Source of the DNA: Lachnospiraceae bacterium
Lineage (GTDB): Bacteria; Bacillota; Clostridia; Lachnospirales; Lachnospiraceae
Length of the DNA: 64,000 nt
Direction: 5' to 3'
Assembly (NCBI GenBank): GCA_031272985.1
Contig: JAISSU010000003.1
Coordinates: 1 to 64,000, forward strand
How positions within the stretch are numbered: the stretch's first letter is position 1; the number at the start of each line of letters is the position of its first letter. The notes under the pieces were generated by a model. That model saw only the letters and a list, made by a program, of their open reading frames with translations, did not search any database and was not told the origin of the DNA. Shown piece after piece: positions 8,358-16,922 of this stretch. A program made the translations under genes and the position numbers.

Positions 8358-9962
8358 TCAGTCCATTGTAGCTTTGTATAATCTCGGAGCTAAATCGCCC
8401 CATAAATCGATATCGTGAACCTTTGGTGATGTCATGAAGTAATAGCCGTATGTGGTAATAGGATACATCAAATCCAAATCCATAAAAAGTCGTTGAGCAT
8501 CATAGAAGTACTCTGTTTTTTCCTCGACATCATAGGAAGCCAAAGCCTTTTCAATCAAATCGTCATATTCTTTATTTGTAAGACCTACCCAATTGCGCCC
8601 GGGATATTCCTCGCTTCTGTATCTGGCCATATCCGCATCGCTAATGACACTCGCGCCATTATATAATACCGCTAAGGGCGCTGTGCCGGCGCGGACTTGT
8701 TCCATAAATACATTGAAATCGACTAACTGCAGTTCCAGTGTAATTCCCACCTCTTTAAGCTGTTGCTCTAAAATGAGGCAAGGCGGAGGGCTGATGTCGT
8801 CATTGACGGACCAAAGAGTAAGTTTAAGCCCATCAGGATAACCTGCTTCAGCTAATAATTCTTTAGCTTTTTCTACATTATACTCGGGATAGAAATAATC
8901 CTGCAATGAGTATTTAACACCTGCGGGCATCCAACCGGTGGGAATACTTTCAGTACCATAAAACAGGCTGTCATTAAAGTAATTCGGGTCAATCGCCGTA
9001 AATATTGCCTCGCGTACCAACGGATCATCAAGCGGTTCATTCTGCATATTCAAATATAGATATAAAAGCTGCGGTGTGGGAAGGTAGTAGGGGATATAGC
9101 CCTTATCCTTAAATTCGTTAACCTTATCAGGATAATGGACATAAACCAGATCTATTTCACCGTTCTCAAAAGCCGTGAAGTTCGTGTTGGTATCGGAAAT
9201 CATTGTATAAGTGATTCTGTCTATATCAGGTCTTCCGCCCCAATAATCCTCAAATGCCTTTGCCTCGCTTTCGACTCCGGGAGTTCCGCTCACGTATTCA
9301 AAAGGACCCGTGCCAATAGGAGCTTTCGTAAGACCTTCCAAACCGACCTCGTCAACATATTTCTTTGAAATAACAGTCGCTTGAAAATCAGACAGTCGGG
9401 TTATGAAATCCAAGTCAGGGCCGTTTAGATTAAATACAACGGTATAATCGTCAGGGGTATCAATAGAAGCGATATTTGGCATATTAAGAAGTTCAATGCA
9501 AAGTGAGCCTACGGCTTCGTCATTGTTTCTCTCAATGCTGAACTTAACGTCTTCGGAAGTCATTTCACCATAGCCGCCATGGAATTGGACGCCTTCCTGA
9601 AGTTTGATGGTGTAGGTTAACTGGTCATCCGATACCTCATAAGAAGTAGCCAGCCACGGAACCGAACCTCCATCCATATCCAGATGGAACAGCGGCTCAT
9701 AAATCTGCGGAGCTAAGAACATTGTGGTCGCATCCGAATGTGTCAGAGGATCCCAGGAAGTGGCGTTCTCATAATTCCTTGACATTCGAAGAACCTTCTC
9801 TTCGCCGGAATCAGTCGCATCGGCGCCTGTATCGGTCGAAGTGTCAGCAGCATCAGTGTCAGTGCCGGTTTGCGTATTATCCTTCGTGCCGCAGGCTGCG
9901 AGTGTAAGGATCATACATAGGGTTAAAATAACGGAAATCCATTTCTTTAAACATTTTTTCAT
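8358..9962 (-). CDS. ABC transporter solute-binding lipoprotein, SBP family 5
   Basis: A 534-residue extracytoplasmic binding protein of the peptide/nickel/oligosaccharide group. It starts with a lipoprotein signal peptide ending in LTLAAC; C24 is the predicted lipidated cysteine, followed by a Thr/Asp-rich linker to about residue 55. The mature part shows family 5 landmarks such as LTYTIKLQEGVQFHGG and VREAIFTAID. A GGAGGAG site precedes the ATG. It is the first gene of the leftward operon and the part that recognises the substrate, so its ligand would reveal what the whole locus consumes. Confidence 0.92.
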   Translation of the reverse strand: MKKCLKKWISVILTLCMILTLAACGTKDNTQTGTDTDAADTSTDTGADATDSGEEKVLRMSRNYENATSWDPLTHSDATTMFLAPQIYEPLFHLDMDGGSVPWLATSYEVSDDQLTYTIKLQEGVQFHGGYGEMTSEDVKFSIERNNDEAVGSLCIELLNMPNIASIDTPDDYTVVFNLNGPDLDFITRLSDFQATVISKKYVDEVGLEGLTKAPIGTGPFEYVSGTPGVESEAKAFEDYWGGRPDIDRITYTMISDTNTNFTAFENGEIDLVYVHYPDKVNEFKDKGYIPYYLPTPQLLYLYLNMQNEPLDDPLVREAIFTAIDPNYFNDSLFYGTESIPTGWMPAGVKYSLQDYFYPEYNVEKAKELLAEAGYPDGLKLTLWSVNDDISPPPCLILEQQLKEVGITLELQLVDFNVFMEQVRAGTAPLAVLYNGASVISDADMARYRSEEYPGRNWVGLTNKEYDDLIEKALASYDVEEKTEYFYDAQRLFMDLDLMYPITTYGYYFMTSPKVHDIDLWGDLAPRLYKATMD

Positions 9963-9989
9963 AGTGCTCCTCCCTCGTTATTGTTTTGA

Positions 9990-10008
9990 GTCGGGGGACA
10001 CCCCCGAC
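9990..10008. repeat. Short palindromic intergenic repeat, copy 2
   Basis: Perfect 8-bp arms GTCGGGGG and CCCCCGAC around ACA, in the leader of the leftward operon. A second small palindrome, GATGGGA-GTGAA-TCCCATC, follows at 10021-10039. The first matches the core of the repeat family at 3270 and 52588, with G in place of A. Confidence 0.55.
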
Positions 10009-10063
10009 ACCCCGCGCTCCGATGGGAGTGAATCCCATCTACGCTACTAAAGCTACAAAGTTT

Positions 10064-10089
10064 GTGTGAAGCGGTAAACCACTTTACAC
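10064..10089 (-). promoter_or_regulatory. Imperfect 12-bp hairpin in the leftward leader
   Basis: Arms GTGTGAAGCGGT and ACCACTTTACAC are nearly complementary around a 2-nt loop. The element lies in the untranslated leader between the leftward promoter and the binding-protein gene. It could be an operator or an RNA structure; there is no direct evidence for either. Confidence 0.3.
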
Positions 10090-10235
10090 TTCCTTATTAA
10101 GAGAATTTTGATAATGTGTATAAAAAAGGCAAAGAAGCTTTGGGTTTATCCACGGCTTCCTTGCCATTACTTGTTTACAACACCAGCCGATTTTGTTAAC
10201 ATTAAATCAAAACTGTACGCGTTCAATTATTTCGA

Positions 10236-10264
10236 AGTATATCATGTGAAAAAATGCATGTCAA
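10236..10264 (-). promoter_or_regulatory. Sigma-A promoter of the leftward ABC/phosphotriesterase operon
   Basis: Read on the minus strand: TTGACA, a 17-nt spacer, then TATACT. Transcription would begin near 10229, leaving a leader of about 267 nt before the binding-protein ATG. This leader holds the hairpins at 10064-10089 and 9990-10039. Confidence 0.7.
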
Positions 10265-10418
10265 GACACAAAATTCACCGATTATTACAGTGAAATTAAC
10301 TTTATCGTAAAGCCGATACTTACACAGTTTTAATTATTTTCCCACACAATTGATAGGGAAATGACGGTTTTGTTATTAATATACAAAAATTACAGGATAA
10401 ATTCGTGAAGTAATCTAA

Positions 10419-10447
10419 TTGATTTTCGTATAGAGAAAAATTATAAT
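10419..10447 (+). promoter_or_regulatory. Sigma-A promoter of the rightward selenoprotein operon
   Basis: TTGATT, a 17-nt spacer, then TATAAT. The predicted start near 10454 places the palindrome at 10479-10492 about 25-38 nt downstream of initiation, a good position for a repressor. Confidence 0.7.
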
Positions 10448-10478
10448 ACTTATAGAAAGTTACAAATGGACACGGAAG

Positions 10479-10492
10479 GTTACATATGTAAC
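10479..10492. promoter_or_regulatory. Candidate operator: palindrome GTTACATATGTAAC
   Basis: A perfect 14-bp inverted repeat, extended to about 20 bp with one mismatch (AAGG on the left, CTTTT on the right). A half-site AAAGTTACA occurs 23 nt upstream, between it and the promoter. The obvious candidate ligand is the SorC-type regulator encoded in the same operon; binding is inferred. Confidence 0.5.
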
Positions 10493-10551
10493 TTTTGTTT
10501 CTTTTTTTTAGAGGATATTGATGATACCTATGAAGACAGGAGGGAAATCAG

Positions 10552-12042
10552 GTGGAGTATTCGGACAAGATCAAAAAAGATACTTACAAATTGTACATCG
10601 GCGGTGAATTCGTCGAGAGTGCGAGCGGGAAGACCTTTGATTTTATTAATCCCGCGACAGGCGAGGCCTTCGGGAAAGGTTATTTTGGTGGAAAAGAGGA
10701 TACCGAGAAAGCTATTGCCGCCGCCAGAGAGGCCTATGATAACGGACCCTGGGGAAAGATGTCAGGAATCGCAAGAGGAGCATGTCTGGAAAAGGCGGCA
10801 GAGATTCTGACTCGCCGCACCGAAGAATTTGCGATTGTAGAGACATTAGACGCAGGAAAGCAGTACATGGGAGCTCTGTATTATGAAGTGCCGCAGAGTA
10901 TTGACGCTTTTAAGTTTTATGCACATAAGGCGAGGACACTCGGCGGAGAGAGTTCGCGCATGGATGGGAATTACCTGAATTATGTGGATTGGTATCCCTA
11001 TGGAGTCGTAGGGGAAATTCTTCCCTGGAACGGACCTCTTATGATGGGCTGCCAAAAGGTAGGAGCTATTTTGGCTGCAGGAAATACAGTAATTATTAAG
11101 CCACCGCAGTGGGCGAGCGCGAGCCTTATGCTCTTGGCGGAGGTCTTTGATGAGGCAGGATTCCCGGCAGGTGTTGTTAATATCGTATCAGGTTCAGGAA
11201 GTGAAGTAGGGAATACTCTCGTTACGAGTAAATTAGTGGATATGGTTTCGATGACCGGCGGCACCGAGACAGGACGCAGTATATTGCGTAATTGTGCCGA
11301 TTCTGTAAAGAGTATAGCCTTAGAGCTCGGCGGGAAGAGCCCAACTATTGTTTTCGAGGACGTTGATATCCCGCAGATGGCGAAATGGGCAGTTCACGGA
11401 TTTACACTTCATTCAGGGCAAGTCTGTGTTTCGGGGACCAGAATCTTCGTGCAGAGGAGCATTTACGAGCCCTTCATTGCGGCGATGGCAGAGGTTTGCA
11501 AACGTTTCGTTCCCGGGAATGGCTTTGACTACCAGAAGGGTGTGAATTTCTCCACTTTGATTCATCCGGATCATGCTAAAACCGTCTGGAATTATATCGA
11601 AAGCGGAAAGAAAGAAGGAGCACGCCTGATATGCGGCGGTGAGCCCTACGCAGATCCCGATCTCCAAAAAGGCAGTTATGTTCCGCCAACGATTTTCGCG
11701 GATGTAACCCCTGATATGACAATATTTAAAGAAGAAATATTCGGACCTGTAGCGTGTGTGACCCCGTTTGACACAGAAGAAGAAGCTCTTGCTTTGGCTA
11801 ATGGTTCTGATTACGGATTGGCGGGCGCGGTCTTCTCGGACAATATTAAACGCGCACACCGAGTGGCGCAGGGTATCCGCGGCGGTCAGATTTATATTAA
11901 TACCTACTTCAGCAAAGGAATGATCGATTCTCCGGGTACAGGTTGGAAAGAGAGCGGTATTGGCATCGCGGGTATTCACAAATACATGATCAGCAAAACA
12001 ATATTTGTAGATCTTAATGATGTCAGCGAGCCTCCGATGTAA
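10552..12042 (+). CDS. NAD(P)-dependent aldehyde dehydrogenase
   Basis: A 496-residue member of the aldehyde dehydrogenase superfamily, which oxidises an aldehyde to a carboxylate. Catalytic residues are visible: N160 in PWNGP, K183 in IIKPP, E258 in LELGGKSP and the nucleophile C292 in GQVCVSG. The usual KPxE cofactor element reads KPPQW, a small departure that may affect NAD versus NADP preference. The start is GTG with AGGAGGG 7 nt upstream. It is the first gene of the rightward operon, directly before the GrdB-like selenoprotein gene, so its substrate is probably an aldehyde made in this pathway. Confidence 0.92.
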   Translation: MEYSDKIKKDTYKLYIGGEFVESASGKTFDFINPATGEAFGKGYFGGKEDTEKAIAAAREAYDNGPWGKMSGIARGACLEKAAEILTRRTEEFAIVETLDAGKQYMGALYYEVPQSIDAFKFYAHKARTLGGESSRMDGNYLNYVDWYPYGVVGEILPWNGPLMMGCQKVGAILAAGNTVIIKPPQWASASLMLLAEVFDEAGFPAGVVNIVSGSGSEVGNTLVTSKLVDMVSMTGGTETGRSILRNCADSVKSIALELGGKSPTIVFEDVDIPQMAKWAVHGFTLHSGQVCVSGTRIFVQRSIYEPFIAAMAEVCKRFVPGNGFDYQKGVNFSTLIHPDHAKTVWNYIESGKKEGARLICGGEPYADPDLQKGSYVPPTIFADVTPDMTIFKEEIFGPVACVTPFDTEEEALALANGSDYGLAGAVFSDNIKRAHRVAQGIRGGQIYINTYFSKGMIDSPGTGWKESGIGIAGIHKYMISKTIFVDLNDVSEPPM

Positions 12043-12096
12043 TTAGGTAATCAATTAAATACAAAGTGTATTTTATTTTGGATGGAGGAACAGTAA

Positions 12097-13443
12097 TTGT
12101 CAAAACTTAAAGCACTTTTCTATGTTAATCAGTTCTTCGCCGGATTAGGCGGCGAGGAAATGGCTCATGAAGGTTTGCATATTTTCGATGAGCCCAAAGG
12201 TCCCGCAGTAGGTGTGGCTGCCATGTGGAAGGGCGAGATGGAGGTCGTAAAGACCTTCGCCTGCGGGGATAACTATATTAATCTCGAAGAGAATTATGAA
12301 GCGGTTAAACCGGAAATACTGAAGTTAGTGGATGAGGTTAAACCCGACGTAATAATCGCCGGTCCCGCTTTTAATGCAGGTCGTTATGGCGTAGCCTGTG
12401 GGCGTGTTTGCGACCTTATCACTAAAGAGCGAGGCATCCCTTCGGTGACAGGCATGTTTCCAACGAATCCTGCCGTTGCAATGTTCCTACGCAAAACCGT
12501 TATTGCCGAAACGACAGAGACAGTGGCAGGTATGCGCAAATCTCTTCCGATTCTGGCGGCTATAGCGCTTAAGCTTGCTAAAAAGGAGCCATTAGGAACA
12601 GCTTCAAAGGAAGGATATATCGAAACAGGAATCCGCATTAATGAGGTGGATGAAAATAGTGCCGCGAACCGCGTCGTCTCAATGTTGTTGGCAAAATTAC
12701 AAAATAAGCCTTTTATAACAGAAGTTCCGCTTCGTAAGGAAGGTAGGGTAGATGCCGCAAAGCCACTTTCGGACTATTCGAAAGTAAAATTCGGATTCGT
12801 CACCACAGGCGGTTTGGTCCCTAAAGGGAATCCTGACAAAATCCGCATGTACGCGGCGGATTCATATGGCTCGTACAAGATTGTTATTGATACGTTCAAT
12901 AAAGATAATTATGAGTCGGTTCACGGCGGGTATGATACGACTGCCGTTAATGAAGACCCACAAAGATTGGTGCCTTATACTGCCGCGCTTAATCTAAAAG
13001 AACGTGGAATAATCGGCGATTGTACGGATTATTTCTTTTCCACAGTCGGCGTCGGCACTAATGTCGGAATGAGCATGAAGCTCGGGGCCGATATGGCAGA
13101 AAAATTCATTGCCGATGGTGTTCAGGCAGTATTTCTTACCTCTACATGAGGCACATGTACTCGTTGCGGCGCAACGATTAGCAAAGAATTAGACAGGGCC
13201 GGCATTCCGAACGTTCATATTAATGCGTTTATGTCCATAGCCGAATCTGTCGGATCAAACAGAATAATTATCGGCGGAGATTTCACGTATCCTTCGGGAG
13301 ATGCGTCATTACCGCCTGACAGAGAAGAAGCCTATCGCGTTAGGATTTTGGAAAAATCAGTCGAGGCATTAAAAACAGAGATTTCAAAGCCCACGATTTT
13401 CTCCGTCCGAAAAGGCGAAGGCGAAGCGGAAGGAGGGAAGTAG
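12097..13443 (+). CDS. GrdB/GrdF/GrdH-like reductase subunit, selenoprotein with in-frame UGA
   Basis: A 448-residue homolog of the selenocysteine subunit of the glycine, sarcosine and betaine reductases, which cleave C-N bonds reductively. Family motifs are NQFFAGLGGEE near the start, GDNY, AGPAFNAGRYGVACG and TTGGLVPKGNPD. Codon 351 (13147-13149) is TGA; the same frame continues with the family signature UGTCTRCGA, giving U351, C354 and C357 (UxxCxxC), to a TAG at 13441. A bacterial SECIS hairpin follows the UGA. The start is TTG with GGAGG 8 nt upstream. No selenoprotein A (GrdA), GrdC/GrdD or thioredoxin gene is nearby. A tool that does not decode UGA would split it in two. Substrate unknown. 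Confidence 0.93.
13147..13177 (+). promoter_or_regulatory. Bacterial SECIS element for selenocysteine insertion
   Basis: After the UGA at 13147-13149, a perfect 7-bp stem TCGTTGC / GCAACGA (13161-13177) encloses the loop GGC. The loop starts 18 nt after the UGA and its first base is G. Both fit the known bacterial SECIS rules (loop roughly 16-37 nt from UGA, G among its first two bases). Confidence 0.85.
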
Positions 13444-13444
13444 G

Positions 13445-14767
13445 ATGAGCATGAGATTAACACGTAAAATTTATCCCGTCAGGGAATTAAGAGAAGGCGA
13501 TAAATGCGAATATTCAAATTGCATTCTGACGGTTAATTATGACGAGCTTTTGCAAGTGGCGAAACCCTATTCCAAGAATATTGCAAAGATCTGGTTTGAG
13601 GTATATCGCCCCGGAGAGGACGCGAGGATCGTTCATGTTATGGATACTATTCAGCCGATGATAAAGACCGATACTCCTCCCGAATGGGGCGGAAAAGAAT
13701 ATCCCGGCATACTGAACTATCCGTACACCGTGGGCATGGGTACTACCAATGTCCTCGAAGGGTTTACGGTGATGGAGTGCGCTGCCCTGCCGTGGGATGA
13801 TTCGGCTTCGAGCGGCTTACTCTATGTGCGCGATGCCATTATTCAGACCACCGGATTTTATCGTAATTATACGCCGTTTTGTGACACAATCAATTTAATA
13901 TTGAATTACGAGATGGCAGAGGGCAAATCCGCCGAAGAATACGATAATGACATAAGAAAAAGCGCCATGGCAATAGCGCAGCATTTAGCCAAACTTACGA
14001 TTGGTTTGGAGCCTGACAGGGAAGAAGTCTATGACAATACAGCGGTAGATGGATTACCGAAGGTGGCACTTGTGTGGATGTGCCAGAATCAGGGCGTATT
14101 TGCCGATACGCTATTCTACGGCTTACCTATTGATAATATGGTACCTACTCTTTTAGAGCCCAATGAAATGCTTGACGGGGCGGTGGTAGGCGGGAATCTC
14201 GCCTGGCCGGCTTTTAAGATTCCGACTTGGATTCACGTTAACGGCCCAATATTAAAGGAACTCTACAGGAGACACGGTGTTGATTTGAATTTCGCGGGAG
14301 TAATTTTAGCGAGGAGTCACCAACCGAGCAATTGGCATAAGGACCGCTGTTCCCAGTCTATTGCGAAAATGGCGGCACAGATAGGGTGCGAAGGCCTCAT
14401 AATGCAGTGGGAAGGCGGCGGAAATGCCGCAATTGACGGAATGCTTACCGTACAAAACTGCGAAAGACGAGGCATTAAAGCTTCCACGCTCACATTTGAG
14501 TTCGGAGGAAAGGACGGCACAGAAGGACAGCTATTAGTTGATGATGTACCTGAAGCGAATGCCGTCGTCAGTTGCGGAAGCTGGGAAAGAACTGTAAAGC
14601 TCGATGCGGTAAAGATAGCCTATGGCGGAAAAACCATGCGTCTGGATAAAGAAAAGGGCGGGTATTTTCCTGATGCTACCCAAGCTATTGAATTCGATAC
14701 GAGTGTGCATATGTACATGAGCGGAAATCAATCCGGATACAGTAAAATTACAGCCCACGCGTATTAA
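13445..14767 (+). CDS. GrdE-like component B subunit lacking the pyruvoyl-forming cysteine
   Basis: A 440-residue homolog of the GrdE/GrdG/GrdI proproteins. In characterised GrdE the proprotein is cut at an Asn-Cys bond and the cysteine becomes a pyruvoyl group that binds the substrate amine. The local family context (DGAIVSGNC) aligns here with DGAVVGGNL at residues 244-252. Position 252 is Leu and the second nearby family cysteine is Ala256, so cysteine-derived pyruvoyl formation looks impossible. The surrounding fold is kept (IPTWIH, LYRRHGVDLNF, DGTEGQ). It starts 1 nt after the selenoprotein stop, with AGGAGGG 7 nt upstream. It probably forms a complex with the GrdB-like protein, acting on a non-amine substrate or by different chemistry. 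Confidence 0.88.
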   Translation: MSMRLTRKIYPVRELREGDKCEYSNCILTVNYDELLQVAKPYSKNIAKIWFEVYRPGEDARIVHVMDTIQPMIKTDTPPEWGGKEYPGILNYPYTVGMGTTNVLEGFTVMECAALPWDDSASSGLLYVRDAIIQTTGFYRNYTPFCDTINLILNYEMAEGKSAEEYDNDIRKSAMAIAQHLAKLTIGLEPDREEVYDNTAVDGLPKVALVWMCQNQGVFADTLFYGLPIDNMVPTLLEPNEMLDGAVVGGNLAWPAFKIPTWIHVNGPILKELYRRHGVDLNFAGVILARSHQPSNWHKDRCSQSIAKMAAQIGCEGLIMQWEGGGNAAIDGMLTVQNCERRGIKASTLTFEFGGKDGTEGQLLVDDVPEANAVVSCGSWERTVKLDAVKIAYGGKTMRLDKEKGGYFPDATQAIEFDTSVHMYMSGNQSGYSKITAHAY

Positions 14768-14808
14768 TGCTCTTTTGGAATGAGAGTAAGTGCATTATAA
14801 ACGCCTGT

Positions 14809-14827
14809 TGCGGGGGAAAGACCCGCA
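14809..14827 (+). other. GC-rich hairpin between component B and dehydrogenase genes
   Basis: Arms TGCGGG and CCCGCA around a 7-nt loop, in an 85-nt gap inside the rightward operon. No U-run follows, so it is more likely a message-stability or processing element than a terminator. Confidence 0.4.
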
Positions 14828-14861
14828 GCGGGCAAAATAAAATGAAAGTAAGGTGTTAGAA

Positions 14862-15896
14862 TTGAGCAATTACAAAGTTGCGGTATTGTCAGGAGAAGGA
14901 CAATTTGAAATTAAGGAATTGGAGTTAAAACAACCGGTAGGAAAGCAGGTACTTATTAAGGTGGATAGTTGTGCCATTTGTACTTTGGAGCAGCGAGTCT
15001 ATAAAGGGATGATGAAATACTATCCTTTTGCCGGAGGCCATGAGGTTTCGGGTACGGTGGTTTCCGTCGGAGAGGATGTAAAAAACGTAGCCCAAGGAGA
15101 CAAGGTGGCAGCCAGACTTTTGACGAATTGCGGTGAGTGCTATTATTGCCGTAATGGTCATGAAAATCTTTGTGAGATTTCTTTTAAGGCTTCTACCCAC
15201 GAAGGATTAAACGGCCCCGGTGGACTATCGGAGTATATGACAGTGGATGCAAAGAGCGTATTTAAGCTCTCGGATGATTTAGATCTTTCATATGCGGCAC
15301 TATCCGAGCCTTTGGCATGTTGCGTACATAGTATCGGTCAGGGCAATATTAATCTCGGTGATGACGTAGTAGTTATCGGCGCAGGTATTATGGGAGCTTT
15401 CCATGTAATGCTCGCTAAGCTTCGCGGCGCGAGGGTAATAGTATGTGAATTAGACGAAGACAGGCTTAGTACAGCAAAAGCCCTCGGAGCTGATGTCCTC
15501 ATCAATTCCGGCAAAACCGATGTTTCCGAAGAGATCTTAAAGCTCACCAATGGTCGCGGAGCTGATGTCGTATTTTGCACTGCAGCTTTACCGAAGCTCG
15601 CCGATCAAGCTATTTCGCTTACAGGTAAAACCGGAAGGACAGTTATGTATTCATCATTCCATCCGAAAGAACCGATTTCGCTTGATGTCAATAGAGTACA
15701 TTATTCGGAGATGGTGATTACGGGTTCTGTAAATCCGCTGTTAAAGGATTTCCAGATGTCTACCCGCTTGCTTTCGGGCGGACTTATTAATCCGCAGCCT
15801 TTGATTTCAGCCTCATTCCCATTTGAAAAGATTTCCGAGGCTTTTGAGGCGGCTGTAGATCCAAAGACATACAGAGTACTGGTTAAAATGAATTAA
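14862..15896 (+). CDS. Zinc-dependent alcohol/polyol dehydrogenase (MDR family)
   Basis: A 344-residue medium-chain dehydrogenase of the threonine/sorbitol dehydrogenase type. The catalytic zinc site uses the cysteine of SCAICT and GHE. The structural zinc site keeps four cysteines (CGECYYCRNGHENLC), and the Rossmann motif is GAGIMG. It would interconvert an alcohol and a ketone or aldehyde with NAD(P). The start is uncertain: TTG with AAGGTG 6 nt upstream is preferred; a GTG 9 nt earlier overlaps that site. Placed with an aldehyde dehydrogenase and an aldolase, it suggests a polyol- or sugar-like carbon skeleton in the pathway. Confidence 0.9.
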   Translation: MSNYKVAVLSGEGQFEIKELELKQPVGKQVLIKVDSCAICTLEQRVYKGMMKYYPFAGGHEVSGTVVSVGEDVKNVAQGDKVAARLLTNCGECYYCRNGHENLCEISFKASTHEGLNGPGGLSEYMTVDAKSVFKLSDDLDLSYAALSEPLACCVHSIGQGNINLGDDVVVIGAGIMGAFHVMLAKLRGARVIVCELDEDRLSTAKALGADVLINSGKTDVSEEILKLTNGRGADVVFCTAALPKLADQAISLTGKTGRTVMYSSFHPKEPISLDVNRVHYSEMVITGSVNPLLKDFQMSTRLLSGGLINPQPLISASFPFEKISEAFEAAVDPKTYRVLVKMN

Positions 15897-15969
15897 AGAA
15901 GTAAATACTGTCATGTTAGAGTAATATGTTAGGGTAATTAGAAAATAAAAATAAACGAGGAGGATGGGC

Positions 15970-16857
15970 ATGGTACATATCACAGACGGAAATTTCGAGA
16001 AGAAAGATCGTTGCATTGCATTCGGGGATTTTGACGGGATACACAAAGGGCACATTGCAGTAGTAGAAAAGCTCGTCGCTGCGGCGAAAGAAAAAGGCCT
16101 AAGCGCGACCCTTATTAGTTTCGATAAGGATGAAGTGGGTGAATGGCCAAAGAGAATCACTGTAGAAGATGAAAAGGCGTATTTGCTGGAAAAAGTTGGT
16201 TTGGATGAATTTATATCCTGTACCTGTGCACAGACCCTTATAGACTCTGAAGAGTTCATAACTGATGTACTGGTAGGGAAACTCGGAGCAAAAGTTATAG
16301 TCGTTGGTGAAAATGACGTGAGACTCGCATCTCTGAAAGCAAAGGCGGAAGAATTGGGTTTTGAACTGGTAATCTGCGAGACTGTAAAGCTCGAAGGCAG
16401 GGAAATCACCTCCGAATGGGCGAGAGGAGCTCTCGCGGCGAGCGATTTTCAGCGCCTGATTCAATTATGCGGTCATCCTTATATTATTACGGGAGAAGTA
16501 GTTTATGGAAAACAGCTCGGAAGGACCGTAGGGATGCCGACAGCAAATATTTCATTTAAACCTAATAAATTCTGCCCGCCGGATGGGGTTTATGCGACCA
16601 TTTTCAGGTATGACGGACGAGTTTATAAAAGCATGTCCAATATAGGGCACAGGCCGACGGTAGATAATTTCGACTACGTTACGGTAGAAGCGAATGTTCT
16701 TGATTTCAGCGAGGATATTTACGGCAAAATCGTTACATTGGAAGTGCACATTCTGGTACGCGGTGTCAGGAAGTTCAAAGGACTTGATGAGGTAAAGGTT
16801 CAAGTCGGAAAGGATTTGGAATCCGTACGCGCTTACTTGGATGCTGTAGCGATGTAG
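15970..16857 (+). CDS. RibF-like protein with divergent adenylyltransferase domain
   Basis: A 295-residue homolog of bifunctional riboflavin kinase/FAD synthetase. The C-terminal riboflavin kinase half looks intact: GEVVYGKQLGRTVGMPTANI, GVYA, NIGHRPT and a conserved VEANVLDF acidic site. The N-terminal nucleotidyltransferase half keeps FGDFDGIHKGH, but the flavin-binding GFDFxFG-type motif reads GENDVRLA and the usual ISSxxIR reads ITSEWAR. The start is the ATG with GAGGAGG 6 nt upstream; one 6 nt earlier abuts the site. A RibF paralog inside a catabolic operon may supply flavin or act on a pathway intermediate; which is unknown. Housekeeping RibF is normally elsewhere. Confidence 0.82.
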   Translation: MVHITDGNFEKKDRCIAFGDFDGIHKGHIAVVEKLVAAAKEKGLSATLISFDKDEVGEWPKRITVEDEKAYLLEKVGLDEFISCTCAQTLIDSEEFITDVLVGKLGAKVIVVGENDVRLASLKAKAEELGFELVICETVKLEGREITSEWARGALAASDFQRLIQLCGHPYIITGEVVYGKQLGRTVGMPTANISFKPNKFCPPDGVYATIFRYDGRVYKSMSNIGHRPTVDNFDYVTVEANVLDFSEDIYGKIVTLEVHILVRGVRKFKGLDEVKVQVGKDLESVRAYLDAVAM

Positions 16858-16903
16858 AGTGACACCAGGGGCATCAGGGGTGCCGGAGGTGTCCCCTGAC
16901 TCA
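16858..16903. repeat. Short palindromic intergenic repeat, degenerate copy
   Basis: Irregular hairpin with paired blocks GAGT/ACTC, CACC/GGTG and GGCA/TGCC. The right side contains GGTGTCCCCTGACTC, the complement of the GAGTCAGGGGACACC core seen in the other copies. It lies between the RibF-like and SorC-like genes. Confidence 0.4.
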
Positions 16904-16922
16904 AAATAAGGGGGAGATCGTT

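Noticed and set aside
13231..13443. A separate small protein of 70 residues after the GrdB-like frame
   Set aside because: It is in frame with the upstream gene, has no ribosome binding site at its first ATG, and is the C-terminal end of the selenoprotein read through UGA.
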